In this document: one piece after another, positions 52,027 through 64,000 of the stretch | Position numbering within the stretch: the first letter of the stretch is position 1 | Layout: each line of letters opens with the position of its first letter | Source: Amphiduros pacificus | Taxonomy: Eukaryota; Annelida; Polychaeta; Phyllodocida; Hesionidae | Direction: 5' to 3' | Length of the DNA: 64,000 bases | Assembly (NCBI GenBank): GCA_949316495.1 | Contig: OX439005.1 | Span: 25,150,217-25,214,216, forward strand | Program-made: the position numbers and the translations under genes | The notes under the pieces: model-generated | What the model was told of the DNA's origin: nothing | The model's database searches: none | The model's input: only the letters and a program-made list of their open reading frames with translations

Positions 52027-53565
52027 ACACACAAGCACATCCAGTCCATGAGACACAAGCACCATCCCAGTCAACCATTCAATGACACACAAGCACCTCC
52101 AAATCAATGACACACAAGCACCATCCCAGTCCAAGACACACAAGCACCATCCCAGTCAATGACACACAAGCACCATCCCAGTCAATGGCACACAAGCACC
52201 ATCCCAGTCCATGACACACAAGCACCATCCCAGTCAATGACACAAGCACCACCCAGTCAATGACACACAAGCACCTCCCAGTCAATGACACACAAGCACC
52301 TGCCAGTCAATGACACAAGCACCTCCCAGTCAATGACGCACAAGCACCTCCCAGTCAATGACACACAAGCACCTCCCAGTCAATGACACACAAGCACCTC
52401 CCAGTCAATGACACACAAGCAACTCCCAGTCAATGACACACAAGCACCACCCAGTCAATGACACACAAGCACCTCCCAGTCATTGACACACAAGCACCTC
52501 CCAGTCAATGACACACAAGCACCTCCCAGTCAATGACACACAAGCACCTCCCAGTCAATGACGCACAAGCAACTCCCAGTCAATGACACACAAGCACCAT
52601 CCCAGTCAACCATTCAATGACACACAAGCACCTCCCAGTCAATGACACAAGCACCTCCCAGTCAATGACACACAAGAACCATCCCAGTCAACCATTCAGT
52701 GACACACAAGCACCTCCCAGTCAATGACACACAAGCACCTCCCAGTCAATGACACACAAGCACCTCCCAGTCAATGACACACAAGCACCTCCCAGTCAAT
52801 GACACACAAGCACCTCCCAGTCAATGACACACAAGCACCTCCCAGTCAATGACACACAAGCACCTCCCAGTCAATGACACACAAGAACCATCCCAGTCAA
52901 CCATTCAGTGACACACAAGCACCTCCCAGTCAATGACACACAAGCACCTCCCAGTCAATGACACACAAGCACCTCCCAGTCAATGACACACAAGCACCTC
53001 CCAGTCAATGACACACAAGCACCTCCCAGTCAATGACACACAAGCACCTCCCAGTCAATGACACAAGCACCTCCCGGTCAATGACACAAGCACCTCCCAG
53101 TCAATGACACAAGCACCTCCCAGTCAATGACACAAGCACCTCCCAGTCAATGACACAAGCACCTCCCAGTCAATGACACAAGCACCTCCCAGTCAATGAC
53201 ACAATCACCTCCCAGTCAATGACACAAGCACCTCCCAGTCAATGACACAAGCACCTCCCAGTCAATGACACAAGCACCTCCCAGTCAATGACACACAAGC
53301 ACCTCCCAGTCAATGACACACAAGCACCTCCCAGTCAATGACACACAAGCACCACCCAGTCAATGACACACAAGCACCACCCAGTCAATGACACACAAGC
53401 ACCTCCCAGTCAATGACGCACAAGCACCTCCCAGTCAATGACACACAAGCACCTCCCAGTCAATGACACACAAGCACCTCCCAGTCAATGACGCACAAGC
53501 ACCTCCCAGTCAATGACACACAAGCACCTCCCAGTCAATGACGCACAAGCACTTCCAAATCACAC
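52027..53565. repeat. 25-bp minisatellite, about 62 copies, with nested structure
   Basis: The unit is CACACAAGCACCTCCCAGTC plus AATGA. A run of about ten consecutive 23-bp units lacking one CA lies at about 53055-53290. A rare longer variant (CCATCCCAGTCAACCATTCA) occurs near 52063, 52605, 52680 and 52887. The last two share an AAGAACC change and lie in blocks about 207 bp apart that look duplicated whole. This is the longest array by copy number. A 70-codon - frame at its left edge is an artefact. Confidence 0.98.
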
Positions 53566-56500
53566 AAACCTCGCTGAGCCACTGCCTAACTATGACATCA
53601 CATTTAGATGATGTTAAAAATGAAATGTGTAACCTATATTATTCAGGGGATTTATGGTGATATAACTGCAGATTAGTTTTGTAGTTTTCTGTTGCATCTG
53701 GTAGTGACAGAGTGTTGCTTTATGGCTAAAAGAAGCATAAAGTGGAGAGTGTAACGCAGTTGATTATCACTCAGAAGTGTAAAGGAAAAGCCCATTTATC
53801 CCGTCGTGCTGTTCTTGTGTTGAATCCACATCCACTCTGTGTAACATTAAATCATTGCAGTATAAATTTACACAGTGTTTTGATGCAGTATTAGGGCAGC
53901 TTTCCCCAACACAATTATGCTGTTCTGTTTGCTTCTCTTTATTTATTGGGCCATATTGTGGGTAAAGTTTGCATCGAGGCACTGTAAACCAGTCCCCCAA
54001 GACCTAGAATGTGCTGCTGCAAAAGCTATTTAACTGGTTTTACAAGGCCGTTGTGTTGGTCTGTGGCATGGCCAGTGGCCATATTGTGAATGAGATCAGA
54101 GTTAAAAAAACATTGGAGTGGCAGTGTCGGTAAAAAGCTCAATTTTGACCGGTCTGACCAGGAGAATCGCCAACCAATAGTCAGCCAATTTGGGGCTTGT
54201 GACCGAGACCAAAAGTGTACAGTGGGTGTGCTATGTCTAGAGGGGAAAGGGAAGAGTGGCCCAGTGCCAAGCAAGACGGCGACAAAATATCAGAAGGGAC
54301 CAAAGAGCAATCAGTGATATTCAGGGTGCTTCCCATATGCCTTGATTATAACAGGACAACATCTTTTATGGTTACAAATCCAAACAATCATGATCATCGG
54401 GTGTTAACTATTTTAGCTTTTAGCAAATTGTAGACATGTAGACATCTTCAATTAAAACAGTTGCGAATTTATAGAAGATTTGTGTAAATACTCACTGAAC
54501 TGAGGGCAAAAACAGCAGTGCTGTTCCGATATTCTGGGAGACATTTGTGATCTCTGTGTGCTGAAGAATACAATGAATAATTAGTGGGTATGGGCAAATC
54601 AGACAGGGAGAATATTATGGAAATGCCTCTTATAATGTGTCTGTGTGTACCCAATGAAAGCAATTGAATATATCTTTGAGATTGAGTTCACTTTTGTAAA
54701 CCACGTCCTTGTATTATTGGTGAAGATATCATATTGACATACTTCACATCATAATTATTTGTGTACCGGTAAGTAAAAGATGTGCATGGTTTATCAGGTA
54801 CTGCAAGATTTTTCATTGAAAACAATAGTCAGTTATGTAATGATAATTCAAGGATGAATGATATTCAGTATGGGGGACTAAAAGCTCAGTATTTATTATT
54901 AATAGGACTAACATGTAGAAATTAAAGTGCTGCTCTACTGTGTGAGCCCACACCAGGCCACAGCACTGTACTGAGAAATTCAGCAGCAAAGAAAGGTCAA
55001 GGTCACTTCAAGAATCTGCTGGCATCAGCATATATATACTTTACCTGATATTTTATTTGTTTATTTGTTAAAATGCTAATTTTCTTGAATGTTAAACCTG
55101 TGAATATTTTTATGAATAGTAATATTCGTATGGAATACTCTTTATCAAAAAGATGTTTATGAAATATGATGTATATATGTTGGTTGGTGTTATTCAAGTG
55201 TGTATCTTGAGTGTATATCTTGCAGAGCAGAACTCAGTCATGTGTAGATTCCTCAAGTTTCTGGGTATATACCCTACCCACTCTGCCCTTGTATAGAGAG
55301 CTCTTGAGAAAATATTTAGACTAAAAATTTTCATGTTTGCACCGAGTCGATTTGAGGGATTTCTGGTAGCACAGGGAATAACCATAGATATAGAGACGTC
55401 ACGATCGTGGCAGGTTATGACATTTAACCATCATATGGGTTATTAGTGTCTGTCGGTATTTGAGTTATGCAAATCAATAGTGATTATTTTAAAGTCATGA
55501 TTGGAAAGTCAAACAGTGAGGCCATCTAATTTTACGGCACGGAGATTATATGTGCTGGCAATGAAATATGGTATTATTCATATTGGAAATCTGTGGTGTT
55601 TTCCTTTTGCATTAAGAAGCCATTAATCTAGATTTCCTCAGAGCAGAGGGGCATTATGTCAACACAATCATGAAATGTGATGAAGAAAATATGAGCTAAA
55701 AAACCTTATGATAATAAATTATTTTATGAAAAACCCCTTGAGATAATAATTGTTTGGGGGGCAAATGCATAAAGCTAATAATTGAGATTTTGTGTTGTGT
55801 GTTTGTATAAGACAAGTACCAAACAGGAACACATGTTAATGTCTGATAGGGTTGTACAAAATACATGCTTATCAGATGTCTGCAAAGAGGCAATAATTGT
55901 GCCAAAATGAGGATCACAGAAATGTGTCTGTCAGGTTGGGTTTAAGGAATGGTGTAAAATATATGCTTGCTGGACTGACTTTTATCAAACAGATGGGGTG
56001 GTAAGATATTTACAGACTATTGTAAGAAGAAGCAGAAGTTATCAAACTTGAGTACCAGAGCCCATAGTTCCGGGACTTAGGTGAATGTCAATAAATATGT
56101 ATTCTGAAGTGTAAACAGGATGGACGTTGTGGAAAGAGGGAGAAAACACCCAGGCCTAGACATGAGTAGGATGGCCGGGCTAGAAATACGCAAGTCAATA
56201 CTTTATTTTTATAGAGTTATATATCAACTGTTTTCTGAATTTGACCATGATGACCTTTATAAGTGTCAGATAAAGATTTTAGTTCCCAAAGAGTTGCTAC
56301 AATAATATCTCAAAGCTATAAGGTTCCCTCTGAGCGAGTTACATCTTAAATATGTGTTAGATGCGAAGTCAAGCACTTTAAGATGGGTTAGACATACTGG
56401 TAGTCTCTTAATATGGATTTGATATATATTAATTTTATAATATTGACATGGGTCAGATATAAATGCTAGTTTGGTAAGGTAGCTCTAATTCCTTCTAAAA

Positions 56501-58828
56501 TGGTGTTAGTTTAATTAAATAATTCTTAGTAGAAGCATTGGAAGCATTGTACATATGATGGGTGCTCACTTAGCCAACATATATAGCATTCTTCATATCT
56601 CTGTGGTGTGCCAATTAAAAACTTACAAAGTTCAAATAATGTCAGCATCCAGCATATAACATGATGAGAACCAATTTGATGTCAGGTAATGTTTGATGAA
56701 TTATGATAGGCAGATTGTGACTGAAGATAAAAGGTGAATTAATTAAGTTGAGGATGAAGACAATATGACAGAAGACTAACAAATGGCTTCCTGCAGAGAA
56801 TTGTCCGTATTGAGGGACTCGCTCTCTCATATTCCTCAGGAGACCATATAAGACAGTTACACGCTCCATATGCAGACATTACGTTGTCAGATTTGTTACG
56901 GTTTAAGGTTTCTTCACAAATATTTCTAGATTTAGCATCTCATGTGTGGAAAGTTAGTTGAGAAAAACTCACAAAAAGATGTGATGAATTTTGCATGGGA
57001 AAAATGCTGTCTTATTTTCATTATTTTGAAATTTATGGTGTGCTATCTTGATATTTAAGAATTATTTGGGACCTAGACCTACAGCACATTAGCTATTGGA
57101 AATGATCTGTAGTGATGTGAAAATCACCATTTGTTTGTGATCTGTCGGCTCTCAGGTCAGGTCTGGCTTTTAACATTGATCGTGTTATGCAATATTTGTC
57201 TTGGTTTACATTTAGCTAATTGAAAATATACAGTTAAATAGGTTCATGCTTATCACAGAGAAAGAACCATTTTATTCTGTATAAAGTTCATAGTTCATAA
57301 CAATTTGTAAAAGTGAGATTAATAAATTAGAGAAAATGTGCTTTATTCACATGACCATCGCCTGACCATTTTAAAGGGGCTTTTTAATTTCTTGCACCCA
57401 AGTTATAAAAAAAATATGTGCGAGACATGGCTTCAGCATTCACTTGCAGCATGTGATAGGTCTTTTTCTAAAAGAAATATTTCTTGTTAAAGTCGAATGA
57501 CTGTTACATGTATGCCATATGGCATGGCATGGACCATATCTCTCGACCTGAATACCAGAACCCACAAATGAGTGACCATTGTAAAGTGTTGATGTCCCAT
57601 GATATTTGTCTGCTACCTACAAGCCAGCATGATTATAGGATAGAATGTTGTGAGAGATCCCTAACTCAAACATAGAAAGCAGAGATTCCTTGTGTATGGT
57701 CTCCTTTCATCATATTCCTTGCAGCCTCAAGTCTGAAATGGGTTTGTACAAGCTGCCCCCTATTGAGGGATACCCTGTCAAGGGAGTCTATTTGAAGGTG
57801 CAATTGGCTTTAGATGGTTCTTATGGAGTTTGCATGCATCATCATGAATGTAAATTTGCTGGTGAATGGTGTACACAATCTAGCTGCATGACATGGAGTT
57901 AGTAAGATGTTATGGGGCTGGTCCTTGTTGGCACAGTTCATCCCAGCTGTAGCCTAGCAATAAACGGGCACCCAACGCTTTATACAACCTCATCGATTGC
58001 ACCATCAATTATTTAAAATCCTAAAGAATATGATGTCTTTCTTTGACACGATTTTGATAATATTTTGTGAATCTTAGAATGGTGGAGCGTGACAGTGCAT
58101 TGACATTTTGTTTAGGTAGTATCAATATTCAGTGGAGATTAACCTTGACTGGGCTTTTACAGAATGTTTGGTCAGCAGTTCTCAAAAGGCGTAATTCATT
58201 TTGCCGTTCCATTTTAAAAGTTGTTCACACCTGATAATTGGCAATTATGGTGGAGAGGTGAGAGCGATTGGTGTGATAAAAATAATGGTTTGTCATCAGT
58301 CGAGTCCAGGAATTATTGTTTTCACATCATTTAAATATATCATTATATCAATACAACAATATATCATTATGATTCAGGGGGCACCAAGTATTTAGGATGT
58401 GAACTGTTGTTTCACACTAATAACACAGCATAATGGGTGAAGATGAACAGGAGACTATATATATTGCAGGAGTAGACTTTGAGCAGGACATCACAGCCTC
58501 CCTTGCATGAATATTTGATGGTGGCTCTTTGTAGCCATAATAAGCCTGGCTGTTCTGACCCAACCTTTCATTGAACACTCACAGAGGTTCATAACCCTTC
58601 CACAAACAATCTGTTTATAACATGTGTCAAGGTGTCAGGAGATATTTAACAAGCAGAACATTGTCTCATATTATAGATTGTTACTAGCTTCCGCTCAAAT
58701 GAGTTACCTCTAAAGCTTTTGATATTTTTTTAAAGAAAGAAAAATATGCAGAAAAGCATCAGGATCAAGTAGATTCACAAATGGAATTTTTTTTATTATA
58801 TTTTAATATCTGATATTAAATCGGGTAG
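53566..58828. other. Unique AT-rich DNA with one CpG-richer patch
   Basis: At 54090-54317 a 75-codon + frame of basic, protein-like composition (for example ELKKHWSGSVGKKLNFDRS) lies in a patch with six or more CpG. No splice sites frame it and no domain is recognised. A strong donor-like CCG|GTAAGTA is at 54767-54776. A CTCF-like motif is at 57753-57766. A 37-nt segment at 58221-58257 has a fair acceptor and AG|GTGAGA but is open in two frames, so it is not called. Confidence 0.5.
57753..57766 (-). promoter_or_regulatory. CTCF-like binding motif
   Basis: - strand TCAATAGGGGGCAG. Two mismatches, with the TAGGGGGCAG core intact. Confidence 0.3.
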
Positions 58829-58863
58829 CTGTGTGGCTGATGTTATTTTGCTGAGCTACTCAG
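58829..58863 (+). CDS. Candidate 35-nt coding microexon (weak)
   Basis: A T-rich tract (58787-58810) lies upstream of an acceptor AATCGGGTAG ending at 58828. CTCAG|GTAAGA follows, the strongest-type donor, with the intron from 58864. Only one frame is open, reading CVADVILLSYS with one extra base at each end. The pyrimidine tract is separated from the AG by a purine-containing stretch, so the acceptor is only fair. Alternatively the AG|GTAAGA could be a fourth, weak recursive site. Confidence 0.2.
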
Positions 58864-59436
58864 GTAAGATGTGAGCAGGTGGAGTGGTTGGCAGAGTCCT
58901 CACCTACAGCTCAATGTTCTACAATGGTGCTCACAAGCATTGGCATATTGTTGAAGTCAGTCGGAATGGTAGATTCACAAGATAGCTCTGTGATTGCCCT
59001 CGCTTGGGAGAACCCAGTCTCATTTTGACTAATAGGCATCACAGCCCTGCAGGAAGTGGCACGAGACACCAATTTCATTCCACTTTTTGTGAGACGGTTT
59101 CATTTTTCTCAAACAATTAAGTATTAAGTAGGTGCAAAGAATTTTATTTCTTAAGGCCTTTCTCAGGTCATTCCCAGACCATAGTCCAGTCGAGGTGGCA
59201 AAATATTTCAAAAGCCCAGAGGAATAAAAGGAATATCACAAGGACTTGTAAATGCCAATGTTCCATTCATTTGACTGAATAATAGATAGAGTTTCAAAGG
59301 AGGTGGACACCAGCCTCCGGTAGATTAAGGGGATGAAGAACCGGTGAGAAAAAAGCAGAAAAGCTACCATTACAAAGAGGAAATGTTTCAGATCAGAAAA
59401 AGCAAAATGCTAACAAAGTATTGCTCTTACTTTTAG
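58864..59436. other. Unique DNA, no gene seen
   Basis: Nothing recognisable. A 60-codon - frame at 59029-59211 matches nothing I know. Confidence 0.5.
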
Positions 59437-59480
59437 ATCCTAGAAAACCTACCATGTAATTACCCATAATTCATGGAGAA
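59437..59480 (+). other. Candidate 44-nt exon with stops in every frame
   Basis: Splice signals are very good: branch-point-like CTAAC at 59410-59414, acceptor TTGCTCTTACTTTTAG ending 59436 (23 nt from the branch A), and donor GAA|GTAAGTA from 59481. All three frames contain a stop, so it would be a non-coding or 'poison' exon, or an exon of a non-coding RNA. Inside it, CATGTAATTA and TAATTCATG (59453-59475) form a near-palindrome with homeodomain cores, so a binding element is an alternative. Confidence 0.25.
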
Positions 59481-61185
59481 GTAAGTAATGGCAATGTCCA
59501 TTTGTTGAGCATGTGATTTGGCAGTCTTTGATATGACAAGACCTGACCTTTGAGCAACAAACGTGGCAGCACATTAAAATATAATATCAAAGATTGTGAC
59601 ATTATATGTCTTCTAAATTTCTTAATTGCATGTGACCTTTAGCAAGGTTTTGATAGGCACAGTGTACTCTTCTGAGATAAATTGACAACTGCCAAATAAA
59701 GATAATATAATGCAGGTGATTTGATATTCTAATTAGTTTCACTGGTTCCCCATCACAGAATGAGGTACTTGATAGTCAGGTGAATAATAGGGTGCCAGGA
59801 AAACAGGAAATTGCCCAGCCCGAATGACAATATGAATAGTCAGATATACACAGACTGATATAATTAACAGCCAGAATCTAGAAAATGTAGATCTTGGTTA
59901 ATGCTTTTCTCACTTCAAAGGCTGTCTTTTTGTTTGATTGTTTGTCTTCAATATTAAATACAAAATCAGGTGGTTGTTAATGAAAAAGAAAGTGGTTAGG
60001 AGAATCTGAAAAAGAGTAGACTGCTGAAATAGCAATCTGAGTACAACTGCACCTTACAGGGAATGTTTTCTTCCATTACTGACCCAGCATCAAATTAAGA
60101 CAATAGAAGTTTATGATGTTTTGGGATAAAAAGATTGGAAGAAAGCCAGGACGTACATCCAAGAAATGCATAGAAGAGTACAGGAGCTGGTAATAACTGT
60201 TGTTAGTGGAACAAGAGATGTTTCATGTTGTTCCCAGGCTGGTGAGCTCCCACGCATAGTTACCACAAGGTCAGGAACCACTGTAGACAAGCATATGTAA
60301 TACCTCAAATGAAAAGGACACTTCACATGGCTGTGGATGCAGGGATTTCCATAAGCAAAACCTTTAAAATTCTATGTATTTTAAAAATATTGGTATTCAT
60401 CGAGTGGCATCCATTTTGCTATGTGATTTATCAAACATTTTGCTCATAATACGGTTCTTATGATGACTCAAGTTTGATCATATGAAAGGTAACTCTCCAT
60501 AGCAGGACTTCTCTATCATATCAGTCCCTGCCGCCAAAGGTATAAAGGTGCACACAGAATTGACTGAAAGTCATCAGTATTCATAAAAATCTGACTGTTC
60601 ACTGATTGGTGAAAGAATATACCGGTACCGTTAAATAGATTTGTTTTGTACTAATTGGTCAGTTATGTGTCAGACACCTGATTACAGTTTATGACCTATG
60701 TTGGTCAATTCAGAATTGATGATATTTTTGTGAGCAAGGCAAGTATTTATAACCTGGGGAATTTCAAATTTAGAATGGTATCAAAGTATAGGGCAATGAC
60801 TGCAGAGGTAATAATTGAATACTACCTATGGAATGCAGAGTAATGAAAGATCCCAAAATAGAAAATTTTACTCATATGATATCATCTTTCTCAGATTTTA
60901 ATAAGAATGGCTTGCAGATTCCTTATGGGTTTTTGCCAAGGAAATGCATAGATTGAGCCAAACTGAAAAAGATTGAAGAAGCTAGCATAAGGGCTTAACT
61001 TTTGTGGGTTACTGGATATGTAAAATTTAGAAAATCGAGAACATTGAAAATTGATTAGCCTTTCTGTGGAGAAAAAACAAAATGTTTTTATGTTCAAATG
61101 GAATCTCCTTGCTTGATATGAATTCTCCTTTATATATTTCCTGTAAGATACTTTATGTTCGCTTCTATTTATGTATCAACAGTGT
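59481..61185. other. Unique AT-rich DNA, no gene seen
   Basis: No repeat and no supported frame. TACCGGTACCG at 60620-60630 is a local CpG-containing palindrome. Confidence 0.5.
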
Positions 61186-61236
61186 CTGACTTTGTTATTA
61201 ATTTGTTGTTTTTTTTCTTCTATTTTTAGGTAAGTA
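61186..61236 (+). promoter_or_regulatory. Candidate recursive splice site 3 (zero-length exon)
   Basis: CTGAC, a consensus branch point, lies at 61186-61190. It is followed by an almost pure T/C tract and TTTTTAG ending at 61229. GTAAGTA begins at 61230. The branch A to junction distance is about 40 nt with no AG between. This is the best of the three ratchet sites: both halves match the known consensus (Y)nNYAG|GTAAGT. It implies that a + strand intron spans this point and that the next exon lies downstream, probably beyond the window. Confidence 0.65.
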
Positions 61237-62033
61237 CCAGAATTTTACAATGGGTTAATACAAGATTTGTCTCATTGCCAGATAAGTATAACCTTTCATT
61301 TATTTGCTATGATAACCTATTTATTTGTGCCACCAGTTAACCAAAGATGAAAGTATCAGAACTGTTGAGAGGTGTATCTTCAATTCTCCCCACTGTCTCA
61401 TTTTGATGCTTGACACCTTAACAGTTTGAAGAAACATTATTTTGATGATTTGACAGGAAAGAAAATAAAAATATGCAAAAAGAAGAATGTTACACATTAT
61501 TTAAATGTTAATTCTCAGAGCTTTTTGCTGAAAAAAAACTATTTTCAAATTCACTTTTACGTTTGATTCATAATTTGATTCATAATTTGTTTTTCTTCTC
61601 TTTTGGAGAAGCCAGCATAAATGGTAACAGATACCATTTACATGAGTACTGCATTCACTCCCAGAAAGTGCAAACATCATAAAATGTACATTATGGCATG
61701 TTACATCTATACAGATATGTATTAAAATCTGACAATTTTGATTTTTGTCAATAGTATTGATTGACTATCAAACATGTAGTTTTACCTTGAATCTTTTTAA
61801 TGTGATGTCAAAAACACCATAACAGATATGGCTCAGCACCCCAGGGATGTAGGTCTTCCCTGTATCAGGTGAATATTCACCACACTCATTGACATCTGCA
61901 CTCACCTGTTTGCCTGCCAAGATAAATGACATTTGTTCATTTGTGATATTGGTACTGTGGCGCCATCTTGAGGATTAATTCCTGTTGTGTGTATAAAGAG
62001 ATCAAGGTATATTTAAGAGACTATGAGATCATT

Positions 62034-62176
62034 TGTTTTATGATAATGGACAAATAAGTACAGGTGTAAAATTTCTCTCACTTTCATTATTCTCAGAATT
62101 TGTGTATACTCACTTTAAATATACTCTGAATGTGTTTTATGATAATGGACAAACAAGTACAGGTGTAATATTTCTT
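62034..62176. repeat. 44-bp direct repeat, 99 bp apart
   Basis: TGTTTTATGATAATGGACAA and the following ACAGGTGTAA block recur with two or three changes. Confidence 0.85.
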
Positions 62177-63080
62177 TAAATAAATTACATAGGTTTGTTA
62201 CTTAAAAGACATAATAACCATTTCTTTTTTAATTTTATTTCTTTCTTATTTTGAAAATAAGGTTCCCCTTGTAAGCTTTGGGATCAGGATTTTATGGTAC
62301 ATTTCAGGATTAAATTGCACACATACTAGATAGGGGAGGGCTCTGTAGATTGGTGCAGTGTTGGTGATAGTTAAGATGGGATAAGTTGGTAGGGACGAGC
62401 AGGAGACTTAGGAGGTGTCTATTAGGCTGAGTGTGACACGTAGATTGAGGCACAGGAGCAAGCTGCTGGATCTACATCTAACACAACCCATCCATCCCCT
62501 CCTCCAGTTCTGCCATTACCCAAGATAAAATCAATGCTGAGAAACTTTTCATGTCTGGTTTGCCCCCTGGCCTCTAAGAGTTAGGAGGTCTTGGCAAGAA
62601 CAATGGCGACAAATGGCTACAAGCAGCATTCATTTACTTAGTAGTTTTGCCCAGTCTTAACACATATAATATTTTTTTTATATATATTTTTTTAAACAAC
62701 AGTAATTTTGCTTTAGCCAAATTTAACACAATATATTTTATAAAGCTTAAAAGCTGATGGTTTATGACATTGGCTCTTGTGATATCATGTGGCATATATA
62801 TATACAGACGTTTGTAGTTTGAGTAGTTAAGGGATATGATGATATTGAGCCTGATTGAAACAAGCATACGCTGGTATGTAAGTGTCCCCCACAAGAGACA
62901 GGCTTGCCTCTAAACATGGTCTAATGTGTGATTTGTTACACAAGCCACCAGTCAGAGGAGAAGATCGATACAATCTCACCAACGCTTCACCAAACTTGTA
63001 GAGGAGCTCCTGGGCCTTATATTCAAAACAACACACAACCTCCACCATTCCAGCGTCATGTGACCTCTGCCAGTGAAAAC

Positions 63081-63094
63081 CTGCCACCTAGTGG
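63081..63094 (-). promoter_or_regulatory. CTCF-like binding motif, perfect core
   Basis: - strand CCACTAGGTGGCAG matches every position of CCASYAGRKGGCRS. A perfect match to this consensus is unlikely by chance in 64 kb. It shares CCACTAGGTGGC with the + oriented site at 4862. Confidence 0.5.
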
Positions 63095-64000
63095 CAGCAA
63101 TATAATTAGTGACCTTCATCAAGGAAAATACAGAATAATTATTGCTGAAGAGGAAAGATTACTCCTGAGATACAAAACATCACCTTCAAATTGGAAATAT
63201 GGATATCTGATAGGTTTTTTCTAAATCTGTGCTGTGATTCTTATTTGTTTTATTAATTGCGCAATATAATTTACGTCAGTTTTATTATCTAAGATGGCAA
63301 CATATTAGATAATTGCTGATTGACCAATCAAACTGCAGGATATCATCAGATACTAAATATTTACAAATGGTACAAGTGCCAAGATCCACACCAAAATTAA
63401 TTTATAGAATAAATGAATGAGTCACATGGATAAACATGACGTGTTCTTATATAAGTGGTTATCAATGAGGCAGTACAAAATGAGACAAACCCTGAGGGAT
63501 GTTTTAACACAGATATAGCACATATGATATAGCTGTATTAAGGCTTTCCCAGATCGCAAAAACAGTGGTGAAAGTGAGCAAATTACATGATAGCATGTGT
63601 GATCTATATTTATCATCTCATTTTGCACTTGGTTTGTCACATTACACAGTAAAGTAAACAGCCAAATTCTGCCTGTTTGCATATGAAGCACCAATTTGCT
63701 ATACTAAAGCTTGATGCTTTGAGAACATCATGGCTGATCATACATATCATAGAGATCCAGGATTCTGGTGGCATCACCCTATGATAGCCTGCCTCTATAC
63801 AGCAGGATTAAGCACAACAGCAGGGTAATCTGGGATTATTTATGACATACTTTTGCTCTGGGTGCATATAACTTTGAGACTGCACAGGATCATACCTTGT
63901 TTCAACACGTGCCATTTATTTGATCAGTCTGTGTGCAAAAACTTGTTTTGGGGAATTATAGCGAGCTTTTCTTTGAGTTGTTTTGATCTTGTGGTTGAAG

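Larger units (their letters stand above)
61237..64000. other. Unique AT-rich DNA, no supported gene
   Basis: A 44-bp direct repeat (starting TGTTTTATGATAATGGACAA) occurs at 62034 and 62133. A 98-codon + frame at 62928-63224 contains the CTCF-like site but no recognisable domain. TATCATCAGG-type AG|GTGAAT at 61879 has a pyrimidine tract but a weak donor. Confidence 0.5.

Noticed and set aside
20020-60630. Scattered ACCGGT palindromes (20026, 30691, 54766, 60622 and others)
   Set aside because: Number is within what a 6-bp palindrome could give by chance; no fixed context beyond a flanking T or A.
61895-61935. AACAG|GTGAGTG on the - strand
   Set aside because: Consensus junction, but without a pyrimidine tract, so it does not support a - strand host gene.

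Overview
This looks like animal nuclear DNA from a long-intron genome, with no bacterial or organelle features. It is AT-rich and visibly poor in CpG. No open frame outside tandem repeats is longer than about 110 codons, and I recognise no protein domain. Unrelated minisatellites are very dense. A marine invertebrate such as a mollusc is my guess, but the sequence does not fix the taxon.

The best-supported functional reading is that most or all of the window is intronic in a gene transcribed on the + strand. Three sites, at about 2,975, 30,496 and 61,229, join a polypyrimidine tract and 3' splice site directly to a consensus 5' splice site (AG|GTRAGT). This is the form of a recursive (zero-length-exon, 'ratchet') splice site. 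All three lie on the + strand, each has at least 40 nt free of AG upstream, and they are about 27.5 and 30.7 kb apart. I found no equally good site on the - strand. A few short candidate exons with + strand splice sites are listed with low to moderate confidence: 27,255-27,291, 32,120-32,271, 58,829-58,863, and a stop-containing 59,437-59,480.

Layout: 0-3 kb unique AT-rich DNA with an 18-bp array and the first ratchet site; 3.3-4.4 kb a 65-bp array; 4.4-7.8 kb unique, with a CTCF-like site and a paired PBX/MEIS-like element; 7.8-8.2 kb a 36-bp array; 12.8-14.5 kb a 51-bp array; 14.8-15.7 kb a 37-bp array; 17.0 kb a 110-bp TA tract; 22.6-23.6 kb a 28-bp array; 24.2-24.7 kb a 32-bp array; 27-32 kb candidate exons and the second ratchet site; 32.6 kb a GATATC-rich array; 36.0 kb a tRNA-like Pol III unit; 37.4 kb a 31-bp array; 38.9 kb a G-quadruplex-type 18-bp array; 40.8-42.3 kb a 51/54-bp array; 49.6-50.1 kb two abutting arrays; 50.8-51.4 kb an old 320-bp duplication; 52.0-53.6 kb a 25-bp array; 53.6-64 kb unique with the third ratchet site.

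Repeat arrays make up roughly 15% of the window and share no unit sequence with each other. Most have a homogeneous core and decayed edges, as expected when unequal exchange or slippage acts mainly on the centre. The long frames inside them are by-products of unit length (36, 51 and 54 bp, all divisible by 3). No rRNA, canonical tRNA, CRISPR array, LTR element, recognisable LINE or DNA-transposon coding region was seen.
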